Below, piece after piece: positions 1 to 7,291 of a DNA stretch of 12,496 nucleotides; the first letter of the stretch is position 1; each line of letters starts with the position of its first letter. This DNA is from Oscillospiraceae bacterium (GTDB lineage Bacteria; Bacillota_A; Clostridia; Oscillospirales; WRJC01), in the NCBI GenBank assembly GCA_009785015.1, contig WQXD01000079.1, forward strand, positions 1 through 12,496, written 5' to 3'. The notes under the pieces were generated by a model that saw nothing but the letters and a program-made list of their open reading frames with translations, made no database searches and had not been told where the DNA came from. Both the position numbers and the translations under genes were made by a program.

Positions 1-2593
1 AAGCCGCGGCCATCGGGTCGATAGCGGCGTCTGCCGGCTTGACGGCGGGTTCTATTTTGACGGGAACATTTCTGTCTGTATTCGAGCCGTCGCCGATCTG
101 CCCGTGCTCGTTATATCCCCAAACCCAGAGGCTGCCGTCGTCCGCCATCGCTATCGTGTGCTCGAAGCCCGCCGAAACTTCGACGAACTTCGTCCCGGCT
201 TTTATCTGCACCGGCGCGGTTTTGTCTTCTGTCGTGCCGTCGCCCAGCTGCCCGTACTTGTTCCACCCCCACGCCCAGAGGCTGCCGTCTTCCGCTATCG
301 CCGCCGTGTGATTGCTGCTCGCCGAAACCTGCGCGAATTTCATTTGGGCTTTTATTTGCGTCGGATTTTGTTTGCCTGCCGTCGTGCCGTCGCCGAGTTG
401 CCCGTACCAGTTATAACCCCATGCCCAGAGATTGCCTTCGCTGTCTATTGCCGCCGTGTAACTGCCGCCCGCCGAAACCTGCGCGAATTTCGTTTGGGCT
501 TTTATTTGCGTCGGATTTTGTTTGCCTGCCGTCGTGCCGTCGCCGAGCTGCCCGGACCCGTTATTCCCCCAGGCCCAGAGGTTGCCGCCGCTGTCGAGCG
601 CCACTGTGTGCGATCCGCCCGCCGAAATTTGGACGAACTTCGTTTTGGACGATATCTGCACCGGAGCGGTTTTGTCTGCCTTCGAACCGTCGCCCAGCTG
701 CCCGTGCAGGTTATTCCCCCAGGCCCAGAGGTTGCCGTCGCTGTCGAGCGCCGCCGTGTGCTGCCAGGTACCCGCAGAAACCTGCGTGAATTTCTTTCCG
801 GACGCTATTTGCACCGGCGCGTTTTTGTTTTCTGTCGTGCCGTCGCCGAGTTGCCCCATGTCGTTTCTTCCCCATGCCCAGAGGCTGCCCTCGCTGTCGA
901 GCGCCAGCGTGTGATATTCGCCCGCTGAAACCTGCGCGAACTTCGTACCGGATGCTGTCTGCACCGGCTCGTTTTTGTTTTTCGCCGTGCCGTCGCCCAG
1001 CTGTCCGTACCCGTTATACCCCCACGCCCAGAGGCTGCCGCCGCTGTCGAGCGCCGCCGTATGATAGCTGCCCGCGCCGATTGTATATTTGTAGTCGCCG
1101 CTCGTCAGAGGCAGCCCCACCGTGAGCTTGAAATCCAGCTTCGAAACTGCCCCGCCGTCAAATTCGAATGTGATCGTGTGAGTTTTCAATTCGAGCCCTT
1201 CGAGATATGCCGCCGTAAGCGTCACTTCGTCGCCGTTGACTTTGTAATCGGTGCCTTCCTTGAATGTGTGGGCGCCGCTTTTGATGCTTTTCAGATTGTG
1301 ACCGCCCGGATTCACCGTTACGAAGATATCTTCGCCGCTCCCTTTCACGTAGTCCCCCGCCGCAGGGTCGATGGCGGGATCCGTTTTCACCGCCGTCCAT
1401 TTCGCGTACAGCGTGAAGCCCGATTCCACCGGGTCGTCAAAACTATACCGGACGGTACACCCCGCATCCTCGTGCCACCCTTCGAATTCATAGCCCTCTT
1501 TTGCCGGGTCGGCCGGCTCTGCCGGCTTTTCACCCGATTTGACAACCTGAGCGCTCACATTGCCGCCGCCGTCGGTGTCAAATGTTATTGTATATTCCGC
1601 CAGCTTTACCGTGACGCCTTCTATCGGGAAAAAGCCGGTATTCGCGCCGTTGGAGTAGGCTATGCCCCCCTGGCCCCCGCCGAGTCCCCATACGGCCGAA
1701 CCGGCGGGGTCGGAAAATATATCATCCGCCGTTTTCGAGGTATATTCCTTGCCCGGCGCGCCCGGTTTCCACGCGCAGACGATGCCCGCGCCTTCGATTT
1801 TGAGTGTTGCGCCGCCGGCTGTGCTGATAACACCGCTGAGGGCCGTTCCCCATGCAAACACAAACCCTCCGCTCACAGTGACAGTGGAATCGCTGCCTTT
1901 GATATAAACGGCTTCCTTGTCCGCGGCGCTCACCACGCCCCCGCTTATATCGATGGCGCTGTTTTTTGAGTCGAAAAAATAGATGGTGGGATACGATTTG
2001 GATGCGGCGCTCACCGCACCGCCGCTTATATCCACGCTGCAGTTTGTCGTTGTGCCGGCAAAACTGATAGCCGGCCGGTCGTTGGAACTCACCGTGCCGC
2101 CGCTTACATTGACGGCTACATTTGTCCCGCTTTCGACGCGGACGGCGTTTTTGCCCGAGTCCGACGCGCGCACCGTGCCGCCGCATATATTTACCGTGGC
2201 GTTCACTCCGGAAACACTGATGACATTTCCCGTACTGCTGTTTGCGATATGACCGCCCTCCGCGACTTCAAACGTGCCGCCGCCGGTCAGCTCGATCAAA
2301 CTGTTGTTGCCGCTGAGCGGCGCCTCATAGATTGCTTTCCAAATGACCGTCACGCCGGCATCGATGTCCAACTTAAGCGGTTTTTTCGTGCCTGTGACCG
2401 TACCGGTCACCGTGACTGTACGGCTGCCGGTATCTGCAAAGATAATCAAGCTGTAATCCGGGTAAGCGGCGCGGATTGCGGCCGCCACTGCGTTTTCGTC
2501 ACCCGCGCTCACAGGCAAAGGGGACGCGAAAGTAAAAACCGACATGATCATCGCCGTTATCAGAACCGCCGCGATAAGTTTTTTTCTTTTCAT
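1..2593 (-). CDS. Secreted mosaic protein with beta-helix-like repeats, Flg_new repeat, X2 module and RCC1 repeats (C-terminus outside window)
   Basis: The reverse strand is open from an ATG at 2593 to the left edge (864 codons, no stop). GGAG lies 7 nt upstream of the ATG. Residues 1-30 are a signal peptide (MKRKK, hydrophobic core, cleavage likely after PVSA). Residues about 60-290 carry repeated VNVSGGTVSS / VDISGGAVSA units, resembling right-handed beta-helix surface repeats. Residues about 333-398 match the Listeria/Bacteroides (Flg_new) repeat (YTITFDTDGG ... GYEFEGWHEDAG ... FTLYAKW). Residues about 400-490 match the X2 Ig-like module (DPAIDPAAGDYVKG ... GTDYKVNGDEVTL ... HTITFEF). Seven RCC1 units (SLWAWGYNxxGQLGDGT) follow from about residue 501. 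The last visible residues (ADAAIDPMAA) resemble the start of the X2 module, so a second copy may lie beyond the edge. The cell-surface role is inferred from the signal peptide and modules; the ligand is unknown. Any anchoring signal would be outside the window. Confidence 0.9.
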   Translation of the reverse strand, partial: MKRKKLIAAVLITAMIMSVFTFASPLPVSAGDENAVAAAIRAAYPDYSLIIFADTGSRTVTVTGTVTGTKKPLKLDIDAGVTVIWKAIYEAPLSGNNSLIELTGGGTFEVAEGGHIANSSTGNVISVSGVNATVNICGGTVRASDSGKNAVRVESGTNVAVNVSGGTVSSNDRPAISFAGTTTNCSVDISGGAVSAASKSYPTIYFFDSKNSAIDISGGVVSAADKEAVYIKGSDSTVTVSGGFVFAWGTALSGVISTAGGATLKIEGAGIVCAWKPGAPGKEYTSKTADDIFSDPAGSAVWGLGGGQGGIAYSNGANTGFFPIEGVTVKLAEYTITFDTDGGGNVSAQVVKSGEKPAEPADPAKEGYEFEGWHEDAGCTVRYSFDDPVESGFTLYAKWTAVKTDPAIDPAAGDYVKGSGEDIFVTVNPGGHNLKSIKSGAHTFKEGTDYKVNGDEVTLTAAYLEGLELKTHTITFEFDGGAVSKLDFKLTVGLPLTSGDYKYTIGAGSYHTAALDSGGSLWAWGYNGYGQLGDGTAKNKNEPVQTASGTKFAQVSAGEYHTLALDSEGSLWAWGRNDMGQLGDGTTENKNAPVQIASGKKFTQVSAGTWQHTAALDSDGNLWAWGNNLHGQLGDGSKADKTAPVQISSKTKFVQISAGGSHTVALDSGGNLWAWGNNGSGQLGDGTTAGKQNPTQIKAQTKFAQVSAGGSYTAAIDSEGNLWAWGYNWYGQLGDGTTAGKQNPTQIKAQMKFAQVSASSNHTAAIAEDGSLWAWGWNKYGQLGDGTTEDKTAPVQIKAGTKFVEVSAGFEHTIAMADDGSLWVWGYNEHGQIGDGSNTDRNVPVKIEPAVKPADAAIDPMAAA
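50..1092 (-). repeat. Seven tandem RCC1-type repeats, 150-bp period
   Basis: The motif cccagag (coding for the LWAWG box) starts at 124, 274, 424, 574, 724, 877 and 1027. The spacing is exactly 150 bp except for one 153-bp step, caused by a one-residue insertion (GTWQHT instead of GxxHT). Each unit reads roughly xHTAALDSxGxLWAWGxNxxGQLGDGTxxxKxxPVQIxxxxKFxQVSAG. Seven blades match the classical RCC1 propeller. The units lie in frame inside the secreted protein. Confidence 0.93.
321..547 (-). repeat. Recently duplicated RCC1 unit (near-identical 77-bp stretches)
   Basis: Bases 321-397 and 471-547 are identical except for one substitution (342 versus 492) at an exact 150-bp offset. Both copies encode GTTAGKQNPTQIKAQ followed by T or M and then KFAQVSA. 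The other units are much more diverged in DNA. This indicates a recent unit duplication or gene conversion inside the array. Confidence 0.9.
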
Positions 2594-2621
2594 ACATTTT
2601 CTCCTTTTTCTGCTTTTTTTT

Positions 2622-2651
2622 ATTATATCATACCGTCTCGAGCCGTGTCAA
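2622..2651 (-). promoter_or_regulatory. Sigma-A-type promoter of the RCC1 surface-protein gene
   Basis: On the reverse strand TTGACA (2651-2646) is separated by 18 nt from TATAAT (2627-2622). A TG one base before the -10 makes it an extended -10 element. Predicted transcription start is near 2615, giving a leader of about 22 nt that contains the GGAG ribosome-binding site. Both boxes match consensus. Confidence 0.85.
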
Positions 2652-2703
2652 CAATTTTAAATCGTCAAATCGGGCGGCGCGGAAAAAATTTTTATTTTAT
2701 CCA

Positions 2704-2732
2704 TTGAATTTTGCGTTTTTTCGTGATATAAT
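2704..2732 (+). promoter_or_regulatory. Sigma-A-type promoter of the pseudo-ATPase / mnmE transcript
   Basis: TTGAAT (2704-2709), 17-nt spacer, TATAAT (2727-2732), preceded by TG plus one base (extended -10). Transcription would start near 2739, leaving a leader of about 40 nt before the ATG at 2778. It is divergent from the promoter at 2622-2651. The about 50 bp between the two -35 boxes are mostly AT-rich around a short GC block, and I see no clear operator there. Confidence 0.82.
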
Positions 2733-2777
2733 TAAAAAAACTTTTGTGGTGGAGATATAAGTCAAAGTGGGCGCACG

Positions 2778-5522
2778 ATGGAGATAAACTGGTCGGAAAA
2801 AAATATAGCGGAACTCGAGCTCTATTTTTCGACCGATGCGAAAAAGGGGCTGACAAAAGAACAGCACAGAATATCCAAAGCTCAGTACGGGGAAAATATA
2901 ATAGACTCCGATCTGCTGACCCGGCAGAATTTTTACGGGCTGAAAAGAAAACACAGGAATATAAAGGCCATGCTTTCGGGTTCGGTGGGGATCGTAGGGG
3001 TGCTTTACGCGCTTACGCTCGCCATTCTCGCAGTCATGGATTTTGACGTGAACCTTTTTTTGTTTTTGCCTTTTTACGTGTTTTTGGCGGCCTTCTCGTT
3101 TTCCTTGAATATGCTGTCCGAAAAAAAATACGAATACCTGTACAAAATCGCGCGCCCGAAGGCATTGGTCATACGCGACAGCAAGAGAAAAAATGTGTTC
3201 ATCGAAAATATCGTGCCCGGGGACCTCATACTTTTGTCAGCGGGGGATATCGTGCCCGCGGATGCCAGAATTGTCTCGGCCGCGTATTTGTCCTGCGTGC
3301 ATATAACCGAAAGCGGAACACCGGTCAAAGAGGGGAAAACGGCGGAGATATTGAAGTACAACCCGGCCGAAATACCCGCGAACATCGTGTGCGCGGCGGA
3401 TGTGGTGGACTACGGCAGCGCCGCGGCCGTGGTGGTCGCCACGGGGGAAAACACGCACATAGCCAAAACGGCGGACGCCGAAATTTCAAAAAACACGGAT
3501 TTGAACGAGGATATAAACAAGGCCGACCCGGCGGCTGAAGACGAGTATTCGTTCATGCAAAAGCGCGCGCACACCATTTCCAAAATTTTCTTCCTTTTGT
3601 CGGTCGCGTTTTCGATGGTCATAATTTTTTCGGGAATAATGCAAAAAAGGGACACTCTCGCGGTGATTATGAGCTGCGCGGCGTTTTTGGCGGCTTGTTT
3701 TTCCGAGCAGATCCCGATCATCGCGGATTTCGCCGCGATCCACGGGATGCACAGATCGGCGAAATCCGGCATACTCATCAAAAAAACCGCGATAATAGAC
3801 GACATAAATGAAATAGACACGATAATCGCCAAAAAGACGGAATCGTTCACCCAAAACAAAATGCTGCTGAAAAAAGTGTCGGATCATGATCCCTCCGGCG
3901 GGAATCTGTACGAGATAGGCCATATCTTAAGCTGTATGGCGATGTGCGCGAATGTGGAGCAGCACCGCGGCGGCGCCAAACCCGTATATTCGGGCTCGGC
4001 GGTCGACGTGGCGGTGTTTGAGGCGCTGAACAGATGCGGGCTCGGCCATGAAGCGGTGACCAATACATACCAAAAAATCGGGAAAACCATGTACAACCCG
4101 AAAAGCGGGATAAAAAGCGCGTATATCATAAAGGACGGCAAAGCGAACCTCATATGCTTCGGCGAGGCCTTCAACATATTGAGCCGCTGCTCCGGGGTAA
4201 AAGGGAGCATGCTGGATAAAAGGAGCTTGGATTTCTACAAAGGCAAAATCGACGGGTTGTATAAAGAATACGATTTGGTTATGGCCGTGGCGACAAAGGA
4301 TTTCGCTTACGGCACAAGGGGCGCTTTGGAGGATGAAACGGATGGCAATCTGGATTTTCTGGGATTTGCGGGTTTTGCCGAGCCGAAGACGCGGGCGGTG
4401 TTTGAAAGCATAGACTATCTGAAAAAAAGCGGGGTGGCCCCCGTCATGATCGCGGGCGGGGAAGAGGCATACACCAAAAACGCGGCGCTCAAATTCGGGA
4501 TAATAAAAAACGCCGAAACGGCGCCTGTCATAGACGACGAATCGCTCTTCTCCATGGGCGACGATATGTTTTTTATCAATGCGGACAAATTCAGGCTGTT
4601 TGCCCCGATCGCCACGGAAAACAGGATAAAACTCATAAGGGCGCTCATATTCAAAAACAAGCGGCCCGCCGTGACGGTGAGTCACATCGAGGAAATCTCG
4701 CTGATGAACGAGCGCTGTGTGTCCTTTACTTCGGTGAGCGCCGAAACGGGCATTTTAAAAAACAAAGCCTCGGTGATAACCAAAAACCTGACAGTCTCCA
4801 CCATCGCAAAAACGCTCCAGAACGCCGTTTTGATCTACCGCAACATATGCGGAATCCTGCATTATCTGTCCATGCTGTTTTTTTCGCAGTATCTTCTGAT
4901 GCTGCTTCCGGTTCTGTCGGGGGGTGAATACATACTGAGCCCGCCGGGGATGATATGGGCCGGGATAGGGGCGGGATACCTGTTCGCGGTCTCGCTGTGC
5001 TTCAATGAAAACAACGGCGGCTGGCATACCGCGAGAAACAGGATAAAAAAATACAAAACCCCGAAAAAATACGAGGGGGCAGTGCTCAAAAACGGGTTCG
5101 TCTACGCGCTTCTGGCGTTCGCCTGCGCGGTTTCGTGTTTTTTCATATGCCTGACTCTCCGGGACCCCTCGGGAGCCGGCGCGTTTAAAAAATATCTGAG
5201 CGCGCCTTTTGCAATTGACCCGAGTATAAAATCCGCGCAGACGGCGGCGCTTGTCTCGTATCTGACTTTGTGCGCGGCGGTCGCGGCGCGGTATATAAAG
5301 GGCAGGCGGCCCTTTGATTTCGGGATATTCAAAAACAAGCTCTACGCCGCCGCACTGACGCTGAATCTGGGCGGTATCGCATTTGCGGTTTTTGTGCCGG
5401 CCGTCAGGGATTTTTTGGGCTTCGGGGAGATAAGCGCGGGGATGTTCGGCGTTTCGGCGGGTATGGGCGCGCTGTTTGCGGCAGTCACGGTTTTTTTCAA
5501 AAAAAATATATTGTCAAAATAA
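2778..5522 (+). CDS. P-type ATPase-like membrane protein with degenerate catalytic motifs (pseudo-ATPase)
   Basis: At 914 residues it has the length and order of a P2-type cation ATPase. A Cation_ATPase_N-like domain lies at about 1-45 (GLTKEQ, YGENII). The A-domain is at about 120-235, and the P/N domains lie between helices 4 and 5. Ten hydrophobic segments fall near 67-87, 91-113, 267-288, 294-320, 692-713, 721-742, 772-794, 819-840, 854-876 and 885-907. Every hallmark motif is altered: TGES reads TESG (177-180), PEGL reads SEQI (309-312), DKTGT reads KKTES (352-356, followed by intact TQNKM), KGAP reads FGEA (461-464), DPPR reads EPKT (535-538), TGD reads AGG (559-561), and GDGxxND reads SHIxxEI (635-640 region). 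With Lys352 replacing the phosphorylated Asp, classical ion pumping is not expected. The frame is intact and has its own promoter, so this does not look like decay. Inferred role: membrane scaffold, sensor or regulator; substrate unknown. No in-frame start lies upstream of ATG 2778 within the leader. The best SD-like sequence (GGTGGAG, 2748-2754) is 23 nt away. Confidence 0.88.
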   Translation: MEINWSEKNIAELELYFSTDAKKGLTKEQHRISKAQYGENIIDSDLLTRQNFYGLKRKHRNIKAMLSGSVGIVGVLYALTLAILAVMDFDVNLFLFLPFYVFLAAFSFSLNMLSEKKYEYLYKIARPKALVIRDSKRKNVFIENIVPGDLILLSAGDIVPADARIVSAAYLSCVHITESGTPVKEGKTAEILKYNPAEIPANIVCAADVVDYGSAAAVVVATGENTHIAKTADAEISKNTDLNEDINKADPAAEDEYSFMQKRAHTISKIFFLLSVAFSMVIIFSGIMQKRDTLAVIMSCAAFLAACFSEQIPIIADFAAIHGMHRSAKSGILIKKTAIIDDINEIDTIIAKKTESFTQNKMLLKKVSDHDPSGGNLYEIGHILSCMAMCANVEQHRGGAKPVYSGSAVDVAVFEALNRCGLGHEAVTNTYQKIGKTMYNPKSGIKSAYIIKDGKANLICFGEAFNILSRCSGVKGSMLDKRSLDFYKGKIDGLYKEYDLVMAVATKDFAYGTRGALEDETDGNLDFLGFAGFAEPKTRAVFESIDYLKKSGVAPVMIAGGEEAYTKNAALKFGIIKNAETAPVIDDESLFSMGDDMFFINADKFRLFAPIATENRIKLIRALIFKNKRPAVTVSHIEEISLMNERCVSFTSVSAETGILKNKASVITKNLTVSTIAKTLQNAVLIYRNICGILHYLSMLFFSQYLLMLLPVLSGGEYILSPPGMIWAGIGAGYLFAVSLCFNENNGGWHTARNRIKKYKTPKKYEGAVLKNGFVYALLAFACAVSCFFICLTLRDPSGAGAFKKYLSAPFAIDPSIKSAQTAALVSYLTLCAAVAARYIKGRRPFDFGIFKNKLYAAALTLNLGGIAFAVFVPAVRDFLGFGEISAGMFGVSAGMGALFAAVTVFFKKNILSK

Positions 5523-5534
5523 GGAATCAAAAAA

Positions 5535-6929
5535 ATGCATGAAAGAACAATCGCCGCGATAGCGACGCCCAAAGGGACCGGCGGTTTGGCGGTGATACGA
5601 ATATCGGGCCCCTTAGCTTTTGAGATCGGGGCGAAAATATTTTCGCCCGGCGGCAAAAAATACCGGCATTTTTCAAGTGTCCCCCCGAATACGGCGGTTT
5701 TCGGGGATATATCCGGTATCGACCGCGGTATAGCCGTGAAATTCGCCGCCCCGCATTCGTATACCGGCGAAAATACGGTGGAAATCTCGTGCCACGGAGG
5801 GCTGTATATATCAAATGCGGTGCTCGGCGCCTCCATCAAAGCCGGGGCGAGCCCGGCCATGGCGGGCGAGTTCACCAAGACCGCCTACCTCAACGGCAAA
5901 ATTTCGCTCACGGGGGCCGAGGCGGTGGGCAGGCTGATTTGCGCAGCCAACAAAACCGGGGCGAAGCTCGCCCATATGCAGGCAGAAGGCGCCCTGTCCA
6001 AAAAAATATCGGAGATATCGGAGAAGATAAAGGACATCATAAGCGAAGTCTACGTCTTCATAGATTACCCCGGGGAAGATTTGGCAGATGTGAGCTCACA
6101 GGCCATGTTTGAAAAATCGCTTGCGATAAAAGAAGAGCTCGAAGCTCTTAAAGCGACGTATGGCATCGGAAAAATCATCTCGGACGGGATAAACTGCGCC
6201 ATCGTGGGCAAGCCCAATTCGGGAAAATCCACCCTGCTCAACATGCTCTCAAAAGACGAAGTGGCGATAACCCACGAAACCCCCGGCACCACGCGCGATA
6301 TCGTCTTTTCGAGGGTAAACACGGGCGAATTTGTGCTGAATCTGCACGACACGGCGGGCATACGGGAAAATTACGGCGAGATAGAAGGCCTCGGCATAAA
6401 AAAAACCCTCGCCAAAATCGGCGAGTGCGAACTCATCATAGGGGTCTTCGATGCGTCCGGTCCGGAGGGCGGAGATTCGGAAATCCTCGGAATTTTAAAG
6501 CGCGAGAAAACAAACGGCAAAAAAATAATACCCGTGATAAACAAATGCGACCTGCCGAAGCGCGCAAATTTCGGCGGCGTCGATTTCGGGGCGGTTCCGC
6601 TTTTTATCTCGGCGAAGCAAAACAGCGTGCCGGATTCACAGCTCTCCGCCTTTGAGGCAATTGCGAAATACCTCGAAGATATATACAAGCCCGGCAGCTA
6701 CGGCCTTGATTCGGGGGAAATACTCACGGAGGAGCGCCAATACGCGGAAATCTGCGCCGCCTGCGAGAATCTGGCATCGGCGGTATCGGCGCTCGAATCC
6801 GGGTTCACCCCCGACGTCGCGGGCTTTGATCTGGAGCTCGCCGCCAAAAATTTAGACCGCTGCGATTCAAAGGATATATCCGCGGATATAGCGGACAGGA
6901 TATTTAGAAACTTCTGCGTGGGCAAATAG
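5535..6929 (+). CDS. mnmE: tRNA uridine-5-carboxymethylaminomethyl(34) synthesis GTPase MnmE
   Basis: At 464 residues it is normal length for MnmE. With MnmG this GTPase modifies the wobble U34 of several tRNAs (the cmnm5 group) using a folate one-carbon unit and NAD/FAD chemistry in the cytoplasm. The N-terminal folate-binding domain begins TIAAIATPKGTGGLAVIRISG and contains AGEFTKTAYLNGKISLTGAEAV-type sequence (110-131). The inserted G-domain has G1 GKPNSGKS (225-232), PGTTRD (250-255), DTAG (272-275), NKCD (336-339) and SAK (359-361). The C-terminus ends FCVGK, preserving the catalytic C-x-GK Cys (C461). AAGGA (5521-5525) overlaps the stop codon of the upstream pseudo-ATPase and lies 9 nt before the ATG, so the two genes are probably co-transcribed. 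No mnmG follows, unlike the common mnmE-mnmG arrangement. Confidence 0.97.
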   Translation: MHERTIAAIATPKGTGGLAVIRISGPLAFEIGAKIFSPGGKKYRHFSSVPPNTAVFGDISGIDRGIAVKFAAPHSYTGENTVEISCHGGLYISNAVLGASIKAGASPAMAGEFTKTAYLNGKISLTGAEAVGRLICAANKTGAKLAHMQAEGALSKKISEISEKIKDIISEVYVFIDYPGEDLADVSSQAMFEKSLAIKEELEALKATYGIGKIISDGINCAIVGKPNSGKSTLLNMLSKDEVAITHETPGTTRDIVFSRVNTGEFVLNLHDTAGIRENYGEIEGLGIKKTLAKIGECELIIGVFDASGPEGGDSEILGILKREKTNGKKIIPVINKCDLPKRANFGGVDFGAVPLFISAKQNSVPDSQLSAFEAIAKYLEDIYKPGSYGLDSGEILTEERQYAEICAACENLASAVSALESGFTPDVAGFDLELAAKNLDRCDSKDISADIADRIFRNFCVGK

Positions 6930-6945
6930 GGAAAAATTTAAAAAA

Positions 6946-6969
6946 CGGCGCAACATCGAAGCTGCGCCG
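6946..6969. terminator. Bidirectional intrinsic terminator between mnmE and rpsU
   Basis: The stem cggcgca (6946-6952) pairs with tgcgccg (6963-6969) around a 10-nt loop. On the plus strand it is followed by CCTTTATTTTTGTTTT, ending mnmE. On the minus strand it is followed by TTTTTTAAATTTTT, ending rpsU. One hairpin therefore serves both convergent genes. Confidence 0.88.
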
Positions 6970-6983
6970 CCTTTATTTTTGTT

Positions 6984-7157
6984 TTAATACTTGCGTTTTC
7001 TTGCCGCTTCCGATTTTTTCTTGCGTTTTACGCTTGGTTTATCGTAATGCTGTCTTTTTTTCAATTCCGCCAAAACGCCGCTCTTGGCGCAGGACCGCTT
7101 GAATCTGCGCAAAGCGCTGTCCAAAGTTTCGTTTTCTTTTACTTTGACTTCTGCCAT
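6984..7157 (-). CDS. rpsU: 30S ribosomal protein S21
   Basis: This is a 57-residue protein read on the reverse strand from ATG 7157 to TAA 6984-6986. It begins [20 protein letters not shown], continues with [20 protein letters not shown] and ends in a basic [14 protein letters not shown] tail. This is the standard bacterial S21 pattern (ESLDxALRRFKR, KxGxLxExRxRxxYxKPSxxRKxK). S21 binds the 30S platform near the anti-Shine-Dalgarno region and helps translation initiation. It is monocistronic, with its own promoter (7212-7240) and the shared terminator. AGGGGGG (7171-7177) lies 13 nt upstream of the ATG, a rather long SD spacing. Confidence 0.97.
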   Translation of the reverse strand: MAEVKVKENETLDSALRRFKRSCAKSGVLAELKKRQHYDKPSVKRKKKSEAARKRKY

Positions 7158-7175
7158 ATACCGTTATCTACCCCC

Positions 7176-7193
7176 CTCTCGCCCCGCAGAGAG
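7176..7193 (-). other. Small hairpin in rpsU leader next to the SD
   Basis: In the rpsU mRNA, CTCTC (7193-7189) can pair with GAGAG (7180-7176) around an 8-nt loop. The 3' arm is directly followed by the G-run that serves as the SD. Only five base pairs form, so a regulatory role is speculative. Confidence 0.3.
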
Positions 7194-7211
7194 AATCAAA
7201 ATCATAGCTAT

Positions 7212-7240
7212 ATTATACTATATAAAAAAGATAAAGTCAA
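7212..7240 (-). promoter_or_regulatory. rpsU: Promoter of rpsU
   Basis: Reverse-strand TTGACT (7240-7235), 17-nt spacer, TATAAT (7217-7212). The AT-rich run 7250-7285 just upstream could act as an UP element. The start would be near 7205, giving a leader of about 48 nt that contains a small hairpin. Confidence 0.87.
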
Positions 7241-7291
7241 GGGAGTACAGACAATTTTTTTAAATTTTATATAAAAATTTATACTTTTCCC

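Noticed and set aside
50..1092. CRISPR-like or minisatellite array
   Set aside because: The 150-bp periodicity keeps the reading frame and encodes RCC1 units; there are no short identical repeats with unique spacers.
104..1969. Long plus-strand open frames (104-928 and 1061-1969) opposite the RCC1 gene
   Set aside because: They are Arg/Pro-rich antisense translations of the repeat array and beta-helix repeats, without an SD or family motifs. The minus frame gives signal peptide and domain matches throughout.
3927..4685. 252-codon minus-strand open frame inside the pseudo-ATPase
   Set aside because: Low-complexity antisense translation with no SD or recognisable motif. The plus frame aligns with P-type ATPases across this region.
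2778..5522. Pseudogene call for the degenerate ATPase
   Set aside because: The frame is intact over 914 codons with promoter, normal topology and a coupled downstream gene, so a functional pseudoenzyme is the better reading.
5535..6929. Replication-origin neighbourhood because of mnmE
   Set aside because: No rpmH, rnpA, yidC, jag or mnmG is present and no DnaA-box cluster was noticed.
7047..7274. Plus-strand 75-codon open frame near the rpsU region
   Set aside because: It runs antisense through rpsU and the rpsU promoter. The minus-strand S21 sequence is unmistakable.
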